Shown here: positions 1-11,925 of the stretch, piece after piece
Position numbering within the stretch: position 1 is the first letter of the stretch
Layout of the letters: each line of letters opens with the position of its first letter
Source: Camillea tinctor
Lineage: Eukaryota; Ascomycota; Sordariomycetes; Xylariales; Xylariaceae
NCBI GenBank assembly: GCA_022578605.1
Contig: MU394090.1
Location: forward strand, 62,001 to 126,000
Reading direction: 5' to 3'
DNA: 64,000 nt
Notes under the pieces: generated by a model
The model's input: the letters and a program-made list of their open reading frames with translations, nothing else
What the model was told of the DNA's origin: nothing
Databases searched by the model: none
Made by a program: the position numbers and the translations under genes

Positions 1-908
1 CACCCCATACTATTGGATTTAATGGGACTATTGTTCCCGGTCTCGACACTAATGGTTCAAGTCGGAGCTGCCTGCTGCCGGAACCAATCTGGTCTTGACA
101 ACACCAATGCCTAACCCCTGCAACTGTTGCAATATCAGGAAGAAAAAGAAGAAAAAGAGGAAGACTGGGCGACGAGCTTGCTTGTTGTGCAACTCTCATG
201 TGGGGAAAAACAAAAGATCGAAAATATTGCTGGAACGGTCGTGGCCGTAGATCCGGGTGAACATTATACGTCGTCATTGTGTGAGGGGAGGACGAGAGGG
301 TCGAGCGGGTAACCGTGAATGGTAATGAGATGTACCACATGGCGAAAAGCTAAACATATCGAATTGAGCGGCAGATACTCATCTCGATGCAGAGCTAGTG
401 TCGGAAAACTATCCGCTCAACTCCCAACCATTAATCCTTTTTCCCCGGGGGCTTTGATACCTTACCTATGGCTCAAGCAGTGATCCTATTACATATTGGA
501 AACCTGCAAGGCTGGGAGACAAATCTTTTGCCTACCCCTCTGGGTCCAAGATTGATACATGAGCGACCCTCATTCTTTCAGCATGGGGTTAACTGCTCAA
601 GAGAGCTGCCTTTAGATAGGAATACCTTCAATCGTTCTTTTAGAAAGCCGATCTTAGCAAAGGGATGAGAAGCTATTATCACATACAGACAACGGTTCAC
701 CTTGTATCATGTATACTAGACGGCAAGTCCTAAGATAATTGATGGTATATATCCATCTCTTACTACCTAATGACCGTACCGCATAAATTCGACCACTTAG
801 AGCCTATTGCCTTCCCAGTTTCTCCCCTCAAAAGTACCATCTCTGGGACGGTGACGATGTTGCATTCCATTACTCCTATCAAATAACAGGCTTAGTAGGT
901 ATACATAC
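1..908. other. intergenic, no supported gene
   Basis: This stretch lies downstream of the MFS gene. Only short ORFs of up to 66 codons with no recognisable family are present. A short purine-rich, AAG-repeat-like tract lies near 140-165. Nothing else is seen. Confidence 0.6.
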
Positions 909-2960
909 CTATAGGTTTACAGTACCCTCACCGGCGCTTTGCTGGAGCTGACGGTTCTGGCGCTTAAGTTGACAACGCATGATCCAAGAACATATGAGCG
1001 AAAGCACCGAGAATGCAGCCGACGTGCTGAACCCAATAACATATCGTGGCCCATCGCTCTCGGGCCAAAAATACGCTCCATAGATCTGTGATATTTGGCC
1101 ACTCACATTTAATAAGGCCAGCGCAACCTAGGGAGAAGAAGAAGAGGAATGGTCAGTCGGTCGAGGGGAAGCTCAGGCTACCACCGCGTATATGGATTAC
1201 ATACTGATTTCTTCCCTTGACTCTGAGACATCGTCGTGGCCGTCCAACCTATAATGATAGAGCTGGCGGAGAAGGCACCCGCGGAGAAGACAAAGCACAC
1301 TACGTACCGGCCGGCAACGTCAAGAGTTGAGGTGGCTGCCACAAATCCAATGATAGCGATGATGAACCCGATCGTGATATAGATAGTACACTCACAGAAC
1401 CGCCCCAAACTCCAAGCGAAGAACAGCAAAACAATGCATGCGAAAACGTAAGGCAAGCATGTTAGCAGGAACGCGGCAGTGCTGGTAAATCCCAAGTCCC
1501 TCACCACTCTACAGACGCATAGTCAGCCGATTTCTTAAGGGGGTGGAGGGAGCTTCGAAACTGGGGACCGAAGCTCAAAATCACGTAGGAAGAAAGTTGG
1601 TGAAAGTATGCTCGCCGAAATGGAAGTTCTCCATCGCGCAGAACAGCCACATGCGCGGGTCGCGCAATGCACTTTGCAGGGCGCTGAGAAGCGGCTCGTG
1701 TTCCTGGGTGTCTATCACCTGCTCTCTTTGCATTCGGATCCTCGCGATCTCGCGTTCTTCTTGGCTTAACCATCGAGTCGTCTCATTCGTGTCGGGGAGA
1801 AGCCATGACACTGCAAGTGCTGTGACTCCTGATGCAGCCCCTTCGATGATGAAAAGCCTATTTTGGCTATATGAGCTAAAATGTGATTATGTCAAGGAAG
1901 AGCAGGGGAGAGGAAGAGGATAGATGGTTCGAAGGGGGTTGGGTAGGAGACTTCTCACCATCTCCATCCACGCAGCCCTCTCGCCCCTTCCAGACCTTCG
2001 AACACTCCCGCGGCGATAAGGTTGGCGAAACTAAGGCCTGCCATACGAGATGTGTCCAGCAAGACTATCCGAGAAGCGAGGTCTATCTATAATAAGCGAC
2101 TACAGGAACACGGTCCCGGGGTTTCCAAGCAGATTCCCAACCTTTACGTGTAGAATATTGAAAGCAGATAAAGCGCGCTGAAGTAGAACTAAGGCTTTTT
2201 CAGCTTGGACGTCAAATTTCTAATCTCGGCAGGCTGTCGTTGCATACAGGAGCTTCGAAGAATCCTAACAGAAACCGGCAGGCGATGAGTGACTCGTAGG
2301 AGTTCACTAGCCTCGTACATGCTATTGGGCATTTTGCGTGAGTATTCGCTAATAACTTAGGCAGAAGAGAGGGAAGGGGGGGCTAACGCATACCAGAGAT
2401 CACCGACCAAAAAAAAACATGACCAGCGCCAAGTACAGCCCAGGCCTTACTCGGGTGAGGAGCATGTTGCTTGGGACCTGCGTCAAGACGTAGCCTACGG
2501 TCAATATAGAGATGGCGATGTTGAAGTTGTTGCCCCGCATGTGTAGGTCGTCCTCGAGAGAACTGCAATACTGGTAATTAGTAATTGCCATATTGGGTGA
2601 TTTTTCTTGAACTGTTGCTAATGCATCTTGAGAGTGAAAGTATCACTCCCGAAATCACTCACTTCAGGCGCGCCTGCGCGAGGGCGCCGCGGTCGGCCAA
2701 GCTGGAGAAGTACATAAACCAGAGCACCGGCTGAGCTAATTGCAATTAGCATTTGTACGACACGATGCAGATTTCCCTTCTCTGGTATGATTCAGAGGTG
2801 AAGGGGGGAAGAGTGGCTACTGACCAGAACTCGAAGGTCTAGCTTTCGAAACAGCCGGATCTCATCGTGGTCACTCTTATCCTGTGCACAGGCATAATCC
2901 CCCCGAGAGGCAGATGCGTTTTCACGGGTATCTGAGTTATTGGGTATCCCATTGACATGA
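909..2960 (-). pseudogene. MFS transporter, Dal5/anion:cation symporter-like, frame disrupted
   Basis: The minus strand encodes a 12-TM major facilitator of the fungal allantoate/nicotinate permease type (import of organic anions across the plasma membrane). Exons can be traced at about 2821-2960 (acidic N-terminus, then DEIRLFRKLDLRVLV), 2663-2735 (VLWFMYFSSLADRGALAQARL), 2394-2562 (LEDDLHMRGNNFN, VPSNMLLTRVRP), 2248-2321 (RFLLGFFEAP), 2148-2188, 1959-2086 (NLIAAGVFEG), 1585-1857 (SWLLPDTNETTRWLS), 1205-1508 and 909-1127 (SQIYGAYFWPESDGPRY). Most joins keep phase with GT-AG borders. Three things do not fit: a run of nine A (2408-2417) has the wrong length for the conserved WSVIS segment to stay in frame, the 2148-2188 to 1959-2086 join puts a TAG in frame, and no ATG lies in frame before a TAG just upstream of the first exon, although an upstream first exon could exist near 3140-3180. 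The downstream exons look intact, so this is either a young pseudogene or a gene with sequence errors. Family assignment is solid; the substrate is unknown. Confidence 0.65.
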
Positions 2961-4776
2961 GTATCCACTCGTACATCTCTGGGCGTCTACATGAGAAGAT
3001 ATATAGGTCAGACGTAAAGTGAAGCCTATATTTGGTGATTCCAAGGAGGTATAAGGGGGTTTAGAGATCGTGTTGTGTTCGTTTTTGGCTTCTACACATA
3101 TATCAAGACAAAACAACAAACCCCATTCTTTCCCTCTCTCGGTTTCCATTGAACAGTTTATAAAGGCCATCACCGTTCCTCGGTTCCCCGCTCCTTACGC
3201 AGCTTATCTATAAGTATTTCAAGCTAGAACATCCTTATTCCGCCTTCCATGGCCTTATAAGGCAATCTATACCCACCACTAGGTTGCAGGCATCATACAT
3301 CTTCAAGACATCATCCATTTTCTATTCCTTTCAGCTATTCCTTAGCCTGCAATAATGAGACAGTGGCGGGCTATATGCTTTTCATACGATCATGGGAGCG
3401 CCATTATATTGGATAAATACCCATATCAGCCAGTATCTTTTCGCTGATAACGAGATCACATTCTCACGATACTGCGAGGCGTGCATGACCTGGTATTGGG
3501 CGCTGAAACAGGCACTTTTAGATCTTATATACAGTTCCAGGGCTGGACTGAACTAATTGCTAATTACCTGGCCAAGATAGTCAGTAGATGGAAAGGGAAA
3601 AGAATAAAGTGATTGAGGGCGTTTTGTATGTAATGATAACTACTTTTATTATCGTCATCATATTTGTGTGTATTCATAAACTACATCCTTCAAATCATCA
3701 ACCCCACGATCTGTCCTAAGCTACACAGGACAACAAGGTTCGATGTACTTGATTACAGGGTTTTCTCAGAAATTGATGACTATATGCCGTTATCCGTTCC
3801 TTCAACGTAAACTATATATGATGAAGTATTTGTTGTTTAATTTACTGCATCTGCCACCGTAGGTGGTTAGGAAAGGAGTACGCTAGTAAATATATTGATT
3901 TAGCTTCAAGTCTAGTAAAAGGATTCACCACATATTTGGGGATCTTTATATCCAAGACGGTATATAATTCGATGCCTTCATAATTATAACAAGTTAGATA
4001 TAGCTGGCTCATGTTTTCAGGTTAGCTTGTCTACGTAAGATATAATCTAGAGTACTTGATTTACAACATTGAACATATTGACTATTAGATGAATACTGAA
4101 TCTAGTGCCAGTTATGAATAAATCCGGTTACTTACATAAATGATAGCTGTACATGCTGCAATTTGGGTTGGCGTTATATGCATCCTACTAAGACGGTACA
4201 TATCTTGAAGGTCTACACTAGTGCATACAACCCTCAATTCATCCAAAGCGAAGTTATATCCTAATAGACGAATAAAATAGTGCACGGACAAGGACATGAG
4301 TTCGTATTCATATTGCAGCTTTTGGTTTAACGCTTGGATGAACATGGAATATATGAAGCTTAGTCAGGAGCACTTATACTTGCTACATAATGTAATTACT
4401 CGTTGGGTTACCTGGTTCAACTCTTCTTATATAACATAAACATGTTTCATTAGAAATACAATATCCAAGACTTGTCCAGGTCTATAAGACGCTATGTAGT
4501 TGCTACCGTAATCTAGTTCGTTGCTTAGAAATCTAGGACGATGAAACGGTCTGCCCCGCTGGTTTAGCAGCATCGTGGTGGAGAACCCCTGATTCGCTGT
4601 TTAAAAGCACGTCACTGCGGTGCAATCATATCAACTACTTATTCGTGATATGTAGCTCTCTCCATCCGTCTCACTAGACGCCATCACTCTTGAATTAAAA
4701 TACAGATATCGATAAATACAATTTCCTAAAGCCACGCCTTTGCACACCGATAATCTTTGTCCCCCCCCTAGATGAT
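2961..4776. other. intergenic, AT-rich
   Basis: This is AT-rich DNA between the divergent MFS and DOPA-dioxygenase genes. It probably holds both promoters and perhaps a first MFS exon near 3140-3180. The ORF at 4112-4345 (-) resembles no family and has no codon structure. I see no RNA gene or repeat. Confidence 0.6.
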
Positions 4777-5591
4777 ATGGGTTATACCTATCCCTCACCC
4801 TTGGCAGGATACGAGAATGCCCCGCCGCTACCCGATGAGAAGGCCGAAGACGGGAAGAGCTTTGTAAATCCGAAAAATGATAGTTTGAGCAAGGCCTACG
4901 AACAATTTCCAGACCCCCTAGATAAAGGGCGGCGCGGAGGATTGTAAGTTTTTCCGGGGGGGGGGGGGGGGGGGGGGGGGNNNNNNNNNNGTAACTCCCC
5001 AACAGTAAATTTTCACCCCCCCCACCCCCCAACTCCCCCACCCCCCAACAAACGGCGGGCGGGGTGTTTTTTAATTTTTACCTACCCCCCCCCCCCCCCC
5101 CCCCCCCGCCTTCTCAGACCGGTGTGTTCGGTAGGCGTATGTAGAAAGGGGGCGCTAATAGTGGCGTGTAGTGATGTGCACATATACTACCTCCCGAACA
5201 ACGAGCAGCAAGCCAAGTACGGCAAGGAGCTATGGGAGCGAATCAGAAGAGAATGTAAGTTCCTTTTCTTCCTATAATTGTCATATACGCATATACGGGG
5301 CCCCGCTAATACAACACCCCCCTTGCAGTTCCGGAGCTGAGGATCTATCGCTTCTGGGACCGACCAGTTGGACCGCATCCCGTGCCCATGTTCGAGGTGA
5401 ACATCTTTAACCCAGCCCAGTTCGGCGCATTTATCGGCTGGCTGGCTATATACCGCGGCCCGCTGTCGGTGCTTATACACCCCAACACTGTGGAGGAGGG
5501 TGTCGAGCCGCTGGAAGCCGACAAGCGCAACCACACCGAGAGGGCCATCTGGATGGGTGAGAGATTCCCTTTGAATTCGGATCTTTTCTGA
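4777..5591 (+). CDS. DOPA 4,5-dioxygenase family protein (3 exons)
   Basis: Exons are 4777-4943, 5172-5254 and 5329-5591, giving 170 residues. Donors are GTAAG and acceptors TAG and CAG, and phases 2 and 1 join correctly. The protein begins MGYTYPSPLAGYENAPPLP and carries the family signature blocks DVHIYYLP, FPELRIYRFWDRPVGPHPV, MFEV, FGAFIGWL, RGPLSVLIHPNT and NHTERAIWMGER. The conserved histidines in HIYYLP, GPHPV, LIHPNT and NHTER are the expected metal and active-site residues. In characterised members the enzyme cleaves catechols such as DOPA between C4 and C5 (betalain-type chemistry in Amanita); fungal paralogues act on unknown catechols, so the substrate here is inference. Intron 1 contains a 10-N assembly gap flanked by G and C runs, so its true length is unknown and an automatic annotation may miss exon 1. 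Confidence 0.85.
4954..5107. other. assembly gap with G/C homopolymer flanks
   Basis: Ten N at 4981-4990 are preceded by a run of about 25 G and followed by low-complexity C-rich sequence ending in a second C run near 5083-5107. The flanks look like low-quality read ends rather than genomic sequence. The gap lies entirely inside intron 1 of the DOPA dioxygenase gene. Confidence 0.85.
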
Positions 5592-6628
5592 TCTAGTAGC
5601 TGCAATGAAGAGGGATGTGGGATGTCGGGTTTTCAACTTGCATTCGCTAACTCCTCAGGGGTCGGGTCATCTAAGGGAACTGCGTGGACTAAGGTAGGAA
5701 TACTGGGGTTTGTATGTAAACTAAAGTGGTTTCAAGTATGGGAGTTGATTTTGGTAATGAGAAACTTCCTCGATACTGTATTGAAATGGCGACAATAGAC
5801 CTGTAGCTTGACTTTGCATCGTGACTAAAGAACAGCAAGACTGCTATATAGGAAGGTTTTTTCGGTATCGTGTCTCGATTCTGTTGGGGATTGGGAGTTT
5901 GAAGATGCATAGATTATAAACGGACACATCCCTCTAATTTCAAAGGCAAAATGTTTTGTCGGTATTAGCAACTTATTCTCAGGGGTTTCTAGGAACTAAA
6001 TGTTTGAGAGCAAGCTCATGATTATATAGATATATCCACATGCGCACGTAGATCGAAAAAGTCTGTATAAAATCAATTAGGTTTAGAAGCATCCATCGCT
6101 TTTTGATTTGTTGAGTCAACTGCCAAGAATGAATATATCGTTAACATTATCGGAAGTGAATCTGGTTTATACTCGAGAGTTGTTGAAATCATCCTAATAA
6201 ATGCGAGAACGTTAGTAGTCCTATCATAGTACCAGAACCTTGAAGCTTTTTACTACTAAAGTAATTGAACTATCTTACCTTTGAGATCCCCAAAAGGAAC
6301 CTTGAAGAAGCAGCCAGTCGCCTTCCTCGGCACATAAATATATCAGGCCATTTTTAAAGCTGTGCCTCCAACGTGCGGCTGACTGTAGGGCTGTATGGCG
6401 TGTTTCTAGGTAGTATTTTGGCCAAGCTTGGCGCTGTCCTTGTAGTATTTGTTGACCCAGTCACCAAAGCCTATACTAACATCTCTTTCTAAACAAATAT
6501 TAAAACAGGTGGCAGGACACATTGTTCATGGAATTAGAACTAATATAGGCACCACGTGGCATCCAAGAGATCGTAGAGTCTATACCGCGAGCAGACCTTT
6601 GTAACCAAACTCGATAAGGACCGGAACC
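5592..6628. other. intergenic, AT-rich
   Basis: About 1 kb of AT-rich sequence between two genes on the plus strand. The small ORFs in it do not look coding. It should contain the terminator of the dioxygenase gene and the promoter of the hydrolase. No repeats or RNA genes are visible. Confidence 0.55.
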
Positions 6629-7804
6629 ATGCGTTCAGCTTTGAGAAGCACGCTTGTTGGGCTTCTAGTTGCTGTCGGTGGCCCAATGCTTATGTATGTT
6701 GGCTTCATCTCCCTTCTCGGTGTTTCTTCGTTTGAAGCTCGTATGATATATCAACATCGGGCGACCGTGGATGCAAGAGATTTGAACGTGCCGGAACAAG
6801 TGGGGTATAGTCATCGTCAAGTCATCCCCTTCAACATCGCTACCCTAGATGGGCTCAAGCTCCACGCATGGCATATTCTGCCCATCGGCCTTTACTATAA
6901 GCACATCGCAGACCTGCAGAACGGTGAAGGCGGTCTTCAAGACATTGAGCAGACGCTGAATTTCCGGCTTCTCCGGGACGACCAAGAAGCGAGGCTGGTG
7001 CTCCACTGCCATGGATCAAGGGGAGATCTGGGGTGGAGCTGGCGACCTGATAACCACCGAGCGCTGGCGGCCGCCGCCCCGGATAAAATCCATGTTCTTG
7101 CTTTCGACTATCGAGGTTTCGGCCTCTCAGAAGGGTCTCCCACTGAGACAGGGTTGCAGACAGACGCTCTATCTGTTTTCAAATGGGCCACTGATGTCGC
7201 TAAGATACCACCGGAGCGCATCGCCATATTCGGCCAGTCACTCGGGGCGGGGGTAGCAATATCACTCGCAAGGGAACTCGCGCTTCGAAATATCTCGGTA
7301 GCAGGCATCATCACCGAGGGCGGGTTCACCGATGTCCCGACACTTTGCACAACTTATCGAGTCGCGGGTTTTCTCCCGGTCGCGATGCCGCTGGTCAAAT
7401 TTCCGGTTCTGATGAACTACTTCGTTAGCCGCTTAATAAACACGTGGGAGAACAAGGGGAGGCTGGTTGATTATATCCAAGCTAGCGAGCGATACCACAT
7501 TCAGCTCATCCATGCAGAGGATGACCCCATTGTACCTCTTTCTCATTGCGACGAACTGTTCAGGCATGCGGTTAATGCTACGGCTTCAAACCAACTAGGA
7601 CTGGAGAAATTCGACAGAGAGAAGACGGCTAGTAAGACGGAGCTAGGACAAGTGGGTTTTATAACGGAATGGACAACACCCAAAGGTCTGATAAGGCAAG
7701 AAGTATTTAGATTTGGCTTACATGACAAGATTTTGTCCTTCCCGCTCAACGGACTCGCTGTTCTGAGGGCGTTCCAGAGTGTTGACCCAAGCTTCGCAGC
7801 ATGA
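6629..7804 (+). CDS. membrane-anchored alpha/beta hydrolase, ABHD12-like
   Basis: A single-exon gene for 391 residues; the start has a good context (ggaaccATGC). Residues 7-33 form one hydrophobic helix, so the catalytic domain is probably anchored to a membrane. The alpha/beta hydrolase core shows the oxyanion-side motif LHCHGSRG, the FDYRGFGLSEG block, the nucleophile elbow GQSLG with Ser204, an acid in HAEDDPIVP (Asp298 or Asp299) and the catalytic histidine in FGLHD (His365). All triad elements are present in order. The closest known type is the ABHD12/Bem46-like serine hydrolase group, whose members hydrolyse lipid esters such as monoacylglycerols or lysophospholipids. The actual substrate cannot be read from sequence. 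No intron or frame defect is seen. Confidence 0.85.
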   Translation: MRSALRSTLVGLLVAVGGPMLMYVGFISLLGVSSFEARMIYQHRATVDARDLNVPEQVGYSHRQVIPFNIATLDGLKLHAWHILPIGLYYKHIADLQNGEGGLQDIEQTLNFRLLRDDQEARLVLHCHGSRGDLGWSWRPDNHRALAAAAPDKIHVLAFDYRGFGLSEGSPTETGLQTDALSVFKWATDVAKIPPERIAIFGQSLGAGVAISLARELALRNISVAGIITEGGFTDVPTLCTTYRVAGFLPVAMPLVKFPVLMNYFVSRLINTWENKGRLVDYIQASERYHIQLIHAEDDPIVPLSHCDELFRHAVNATASNQLGLEKFDREKTASKTELGQVGFITEWTTPKGLIRQEVFRFGLHDKILSFPLNGLAVLRAFQSVDPSFAA

Positions 7805-10230
7805 TCTGAATCATTAGTTTCGCTGGTATATTAGTACTAGAAGATACGAAACGTGATTTCCAAATGCTGAGCTATTTTTCTTAAAGGGTACCTAGGTAAG
7901 TATATAGCTTCAGTTGAACGCGCGGAAGGAGAATTGCTATAACACGAAATTGGATGTATATGACGCGTATGTATGGGACTTCATGAAGGATAATTTATGA
8001 TAGTGTTACGATACATTCATATCATGACTAGGAAGTCTAGTTCTTCTAGAAAAGAAAAAGAAAAAGAAAGAAAAAAAGGGAAAGAAACGGCGACCGGTAA
8101 TTTTGATTTTGTGCTTTCTAATTATAAGCCTTGCCACCTTTTCCCACAGAGTCAGAATGCATACGTATTGTTTTTTATGTACCACAACCACGCGCACAAC
8201 CAAATAGCATCATCTAGGATTCATATTGAACAAGATACTTGAAGAGCTAGACATGTATTCAATAATATGGGGGTCACGTCCTGAAGGCTCTCACAGGTAA
8301 CGGTTAGGGGTTTGATCTCTCGATAGCCAAAAAAGAATTATTAACAAGAAAGGGGATGAACTCCTTAAAGCAATACTGATCATACACTATCACTACCCTG
8401 ATATCAAGTAAATCGAGGACGTAGATGGAGCTATTGTCATAAAAGGACAAAATCAGTAATCAATACGTGCCGCGAGATCATTTTTGTAGCTCTCTTTCCT
8501 CCCTTGGTACCTGTGTACCTTTTGTTCTCGAAAAAGCTTTTACAATCACCACATGACTTAGGAAAAAAAGCCTATTGTTACTGCTTGTAGATAACCAATT
8601 CTCATGTATATTGGTAGGGAGCACCTGCTCCTTGTTTCTATTATGTGTAGCAAAGCTTGGGAATAGAGCTATTACTCCTCCCAAAATATGGCAATAGTTT
8701 ACCTGAGTGAAGGGTTCAAACTCCTTCATCATATGCTCACTACAATTATGAACACTACCACGAACTCAAACCGATTCAGTGCTTTGTTTTTGTCCACAGA
8801 ATTATCCGTGTCGAGCTATAATGTAGGCAGTTGGTAAATCTTTTCTACCAGTCCTCAGAAAAAGGGGGCGCGTGATTACATAATCATGATTCGAACTCCT
8901 GATCAACCCATCCTGGTGCAATGCTCCTATGACACTCCATAATATCTCGGCCATATCACGAAATGCATATTTAAACGCTCTACTGGGGAAGCAAATGCCG
9001 TGAAATATTCTAGATCTCCAAATTTTCAAGAGCCAAAGTTTCGTGGGCGTCAGATTGCGAAACTTGATTGTGAACTACTGCATATTTACTTCTGCAGATC
9101 ACTAGACTACAATGTGATGTACACTTGGGGTACATGACTTACTGATTATGGAAAATCGGGGCAAGCTCTCAGTGCATTGATACTTTGCAAGTACCTCCCA
9201 CCTCTTATGAGTGATATGTGACTTTGCGGCTGGGGTGTTGATGGAAAGAGGACTGCTAAATCTATCGTGGAAATACTGATTTACCCACATGTTGTGATCT
9301 ATTTCACGATCTACAGTCATGTAATGTTTTCACGATTGTAGCCCTTTGTGCAGCAAAAAGATACAGTGACAACTTGTGACTTGTTCCCCTGCAATTACAA
9401 AGCTTCCTGCACTATTCTGCCCAGTTCCTTCTTCAGCATTATTTTTGTTTTTGATCTGCCACAGAACCCGTACTGATAACCACGCATCTCTATGAGTCAC
9501 TATGTACATGTACACTACCCATTAGAACATTTCGAGATGGGATGGCACCCGTAAGTTGCAATTCCAGTTGCCAGAAATTTGTATATTTAGTAAACTGCTA
9601 GATAATATCTGCTTTAGTGCAGGTTTTGCTTACAGCACGTTTTCCTTTATCTGGTCTTGTAGATAGACGTTGGACTACAGATTCCATTGTTTCCTGGAAT
9701 CCTTGTAGTGATCTTAAGTTGTGAATTCTGCAAGAAGGGACAAATGCAAAGGAATATGACCTATTACTATATTATCACATTCTGATATTCTCCTTTAGAT
9801 TCTCACTTCGTTACAAATATTTCAATGTGCCAATATAAGTCGTGTTTCAAGCAATATAAAATGGAAGGGGTTAACAGAGATACTTGGCCTGGGCTGCTAT
9901 TTCTTTATTTGTTGCATGTTCACAGTCACAAATCACTGTTTTTCATGAGACCTCCACGCATCTTCTTACTGATCTCCTCACATTACAGATCAGATGATAA
10001 TAGTAGAGCTGGCACTTACAGCTTAAAAAAAAAGAAGGTACAAACAAACTGATGAATTAAGGCGAGAACTTCAGATGGGAAATCAAGAAGACACGCAGGA
10101 TATTGCCACATCACTTGTTCCTACTTGCGTACTAGAACATAAATGTATTGAAATTTAGCTATTAGTCTGCTTGAACGTACTTTGTATCTACCAAATCCCT
10201 TTGATTTTCTAAGTATCAATGGGTTGAAAC
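7805..10230. other. intergenic, AT-rich, 2.4 kb
   Basis: There is no supported gene. A polypurine (GAAA-rich) tract spans about 8040-8090. One copy of the palindrome TACCTAGGTA lies at 7889-7898. ORFs of 60-85 codons on both strands match no family and are interspersed with stops. Confidence 0.6.
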
Positions 10231-10417
10231 GCACTATCGCCATAAGATACAACGTACATAGTGACTTGGAGTGGTTTATTATTCCTGATTGGACTCGTGG
10301 ATTTATATTTTCCTCGGCATACAAAGCTATTGCTGTAAGGTACAACGTACATAGTGACTTGATCTATTTCCTCTTGCTGATTTGGCATTTAGGTTCATGC
10401 TTTCTCTTGCCTACAAA
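10231..10417. repeat. imperfect tandem duplication, period about 93 bp
   Basis: The motif TACAACGTACATAGTGACTTG occurs at 10248-10268 and again at 10341-10361. Flanking words align at the same offset, for example CATACAAA near 10318-10325 and CCTACAAA at 10410-10417. The duplication lies just upstream of, or in, the leader of the zinc-finger gene and could double a promoter element. Confidence 0.75.
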
Positions 10418-10536
10418 AACCCCCAACACCCCCCAGACACAGAGCTTCTCTCTCCCACCCACAACCAACAACATTCCCAGAGAACCTTTCCTCAAGCTCA
10501 TACCAGACCATCCACCCAAGCACTGAAGCAAGCCGG

Positions 10537-10614
10537 GTATGTATTGATCCTATTGAATAATATTTTAATACTATATTATGCAACCCTGGAAACTAACAAA
10601 ATATCATTGCGCAG
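10537..10614 (+). other. 5' UTR intron of the zinc-finger gene
   Basis: It has a GTATGT donor and a GCGCAG acceptor, lies just before the chosen ATG, is 78 nt long (a multiple of three) and contains no stop in the frame of the CDS. Confidence 0.6.
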
Positions 10615-10618
10615 CACA

Positions 10619-10999
10619 ATGCCTCCCAAAGCCTCCAACCCGAACCTCAACCCAAACGCGGGTACGCCAACTGTCCCGGATTCTGACAGAATCCTAGGCG
10701 TCGCCTGGCATGTGAACGGAGAGGATTGGTTCCAATGCCATGAATACCATTACAAGAAGAAAGCGCGCTGCGACGCAATCTTCAAGAACAAGGCACACTC
10801 CATCAGTAGTCACGCTACTAAAATTCACGTTCACGACAGCCAGTACCAATTGGACGCAGACAAGTCCAAGGATTACCGATGCACTAAGTGTCCCCGCGTT
10901 ACCAGCGGTTTCCACGCTTATGTCAAGCACTGGCGAGACAAGCACCATCAAGACTACAAGCGCACCACCCTCAAGCATCTTCGCACTCACAACCGATAA
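10619..10999 (+). CDS. small C2H2-like zinc-finger protein
   Basis: The ATG at 10619 opens a 126-residue protein (MPPKASNPNLNP...). An intron in the leader at 10537-10614 (GTATGT...GCAG) ends five bases before this ATG, which supports the start. That intron is 78 nt long and free of stops, so an upstream in-frame extension exists only if it is retained. The protein is basic and rich in His, Lys and Cys. A second-half segment YRCTKCPRVTSGFHAYVKHWRDKHH has CxxC and HxxxxxH spacing like a C2H2 finger, and a first segment (WFQCHEYHYKKKARCD...SSHATKIH) may be a degenerate finger. A nucleic-acid-binding role is inferred. No specific family is recognised. Confidence 0.65.
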   Translation: MPPKASNPNLNPNAGTPTVPDSDRILGVAWHVNGEDWFQCHEYHYKKKARCDAIFKNKAHSISSHATKIHVHDSQYQLDADKSKDYRCTKCPRVTSGFHAYVKHWRDKHHQDYKRTTLKHLRTHNR

Positions 11000-11925
11000 G
11001 TGTCCTGTCAAGACCGTCTAATCCTCATCAAAGTAAGTTCACCTTCCCACATCCTAGCGGTTACCTGATCGTAGTATTTCGAAGTAAAACACCCACTAAC
11101 CGCCCTGTGGCTACTAGACACCTTACCACTATGACAACAACTGCTACTACGTACGGCACAAAGGTATATGAGGAAAACGTAGACGGAATCGGACACTGAT
11201 GGACTGGCATGCGTGGGTTGACTGAACTGACTGGCAAGGACGAACCGTAGGAGAGATGGGCGTTGACTCGGAATCAGAGGAAAAGAAAACAGAAAAACAC
11301 AAAAACAAAACCAAAAAGTTATTCTACTTTGCACTTCGGCACTAGATCACTAGGTCATAGGTCATAGGCAGGTTACGGAATTCGCAATGGCACAAGTTGC
11401 CCTGTATTTGGTGGTTCACCACCCTTAAACCATATGCTCTTCTCCGCTCGTGAAACATCGTGATGATTGGCTATTTATCTTCGTGACATGCTCTTGTTTA
11501 TCTCTATCTACCTATCCCTCGTAGCTGTCGAAATAAATCCTGAAGCCTTCGTAGAGAAGTCCGCCACGCCCCCATCTTTGTGTTCCCGTGTGTATACGCT
11601 TGCTTGTTTGCTTTACCGTGTGTGTAGTGCGACTCGTGTTCTCATAGCTACTGCCGTAACGCGAGGTCTAGAGCCATCCTGCCTTGTGGGAGGGATGGGG
11701 GGCAAAGGGGGGACAAGTCTAGTTAGAGGAGGCATACATAAGGAAGAGGGGAACCACAGCATCATTGCTCTCATCTATTACTTTTCCTATCGTTTTTATT
11801 ACTCTTATTTCTGTTTAGGAGTCTCTGCTCTACAGGTAGCTACGTTGCTAAGATATACGTTCTTAGCGTCTCGAATCATCGAACCTTCATACTTCCTCTT
11901 TGGCTTGTCTACTCAGTGCTACTAA
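11000..11925. other. intergenic, A-rich and CT-rich patches
   Basis: This is the 3' region of the zinc-finger gene and the promoter of the next gene. An A-rich stretch lies at 11278-11320, and pyrimidine-rich sequence precedes the next ATG. The ORF at 11467-11925 looks like leader sequence rather than a protein. Confidence 0.5.

Noticed and set aside
4954..4980. G run as a possible G-quadruplex or regulatory tract
   Set aside because: It borders a gap and repeats the pattern of the other gaps, so it is more likely an assembly artefact.
8880..8960. tRNA-like B-box word (GTTCGAATC) on the minus strand
   Set aside because: The T-arm stem does not pair, and no acceptor stem or anticodon arm can be built around it.
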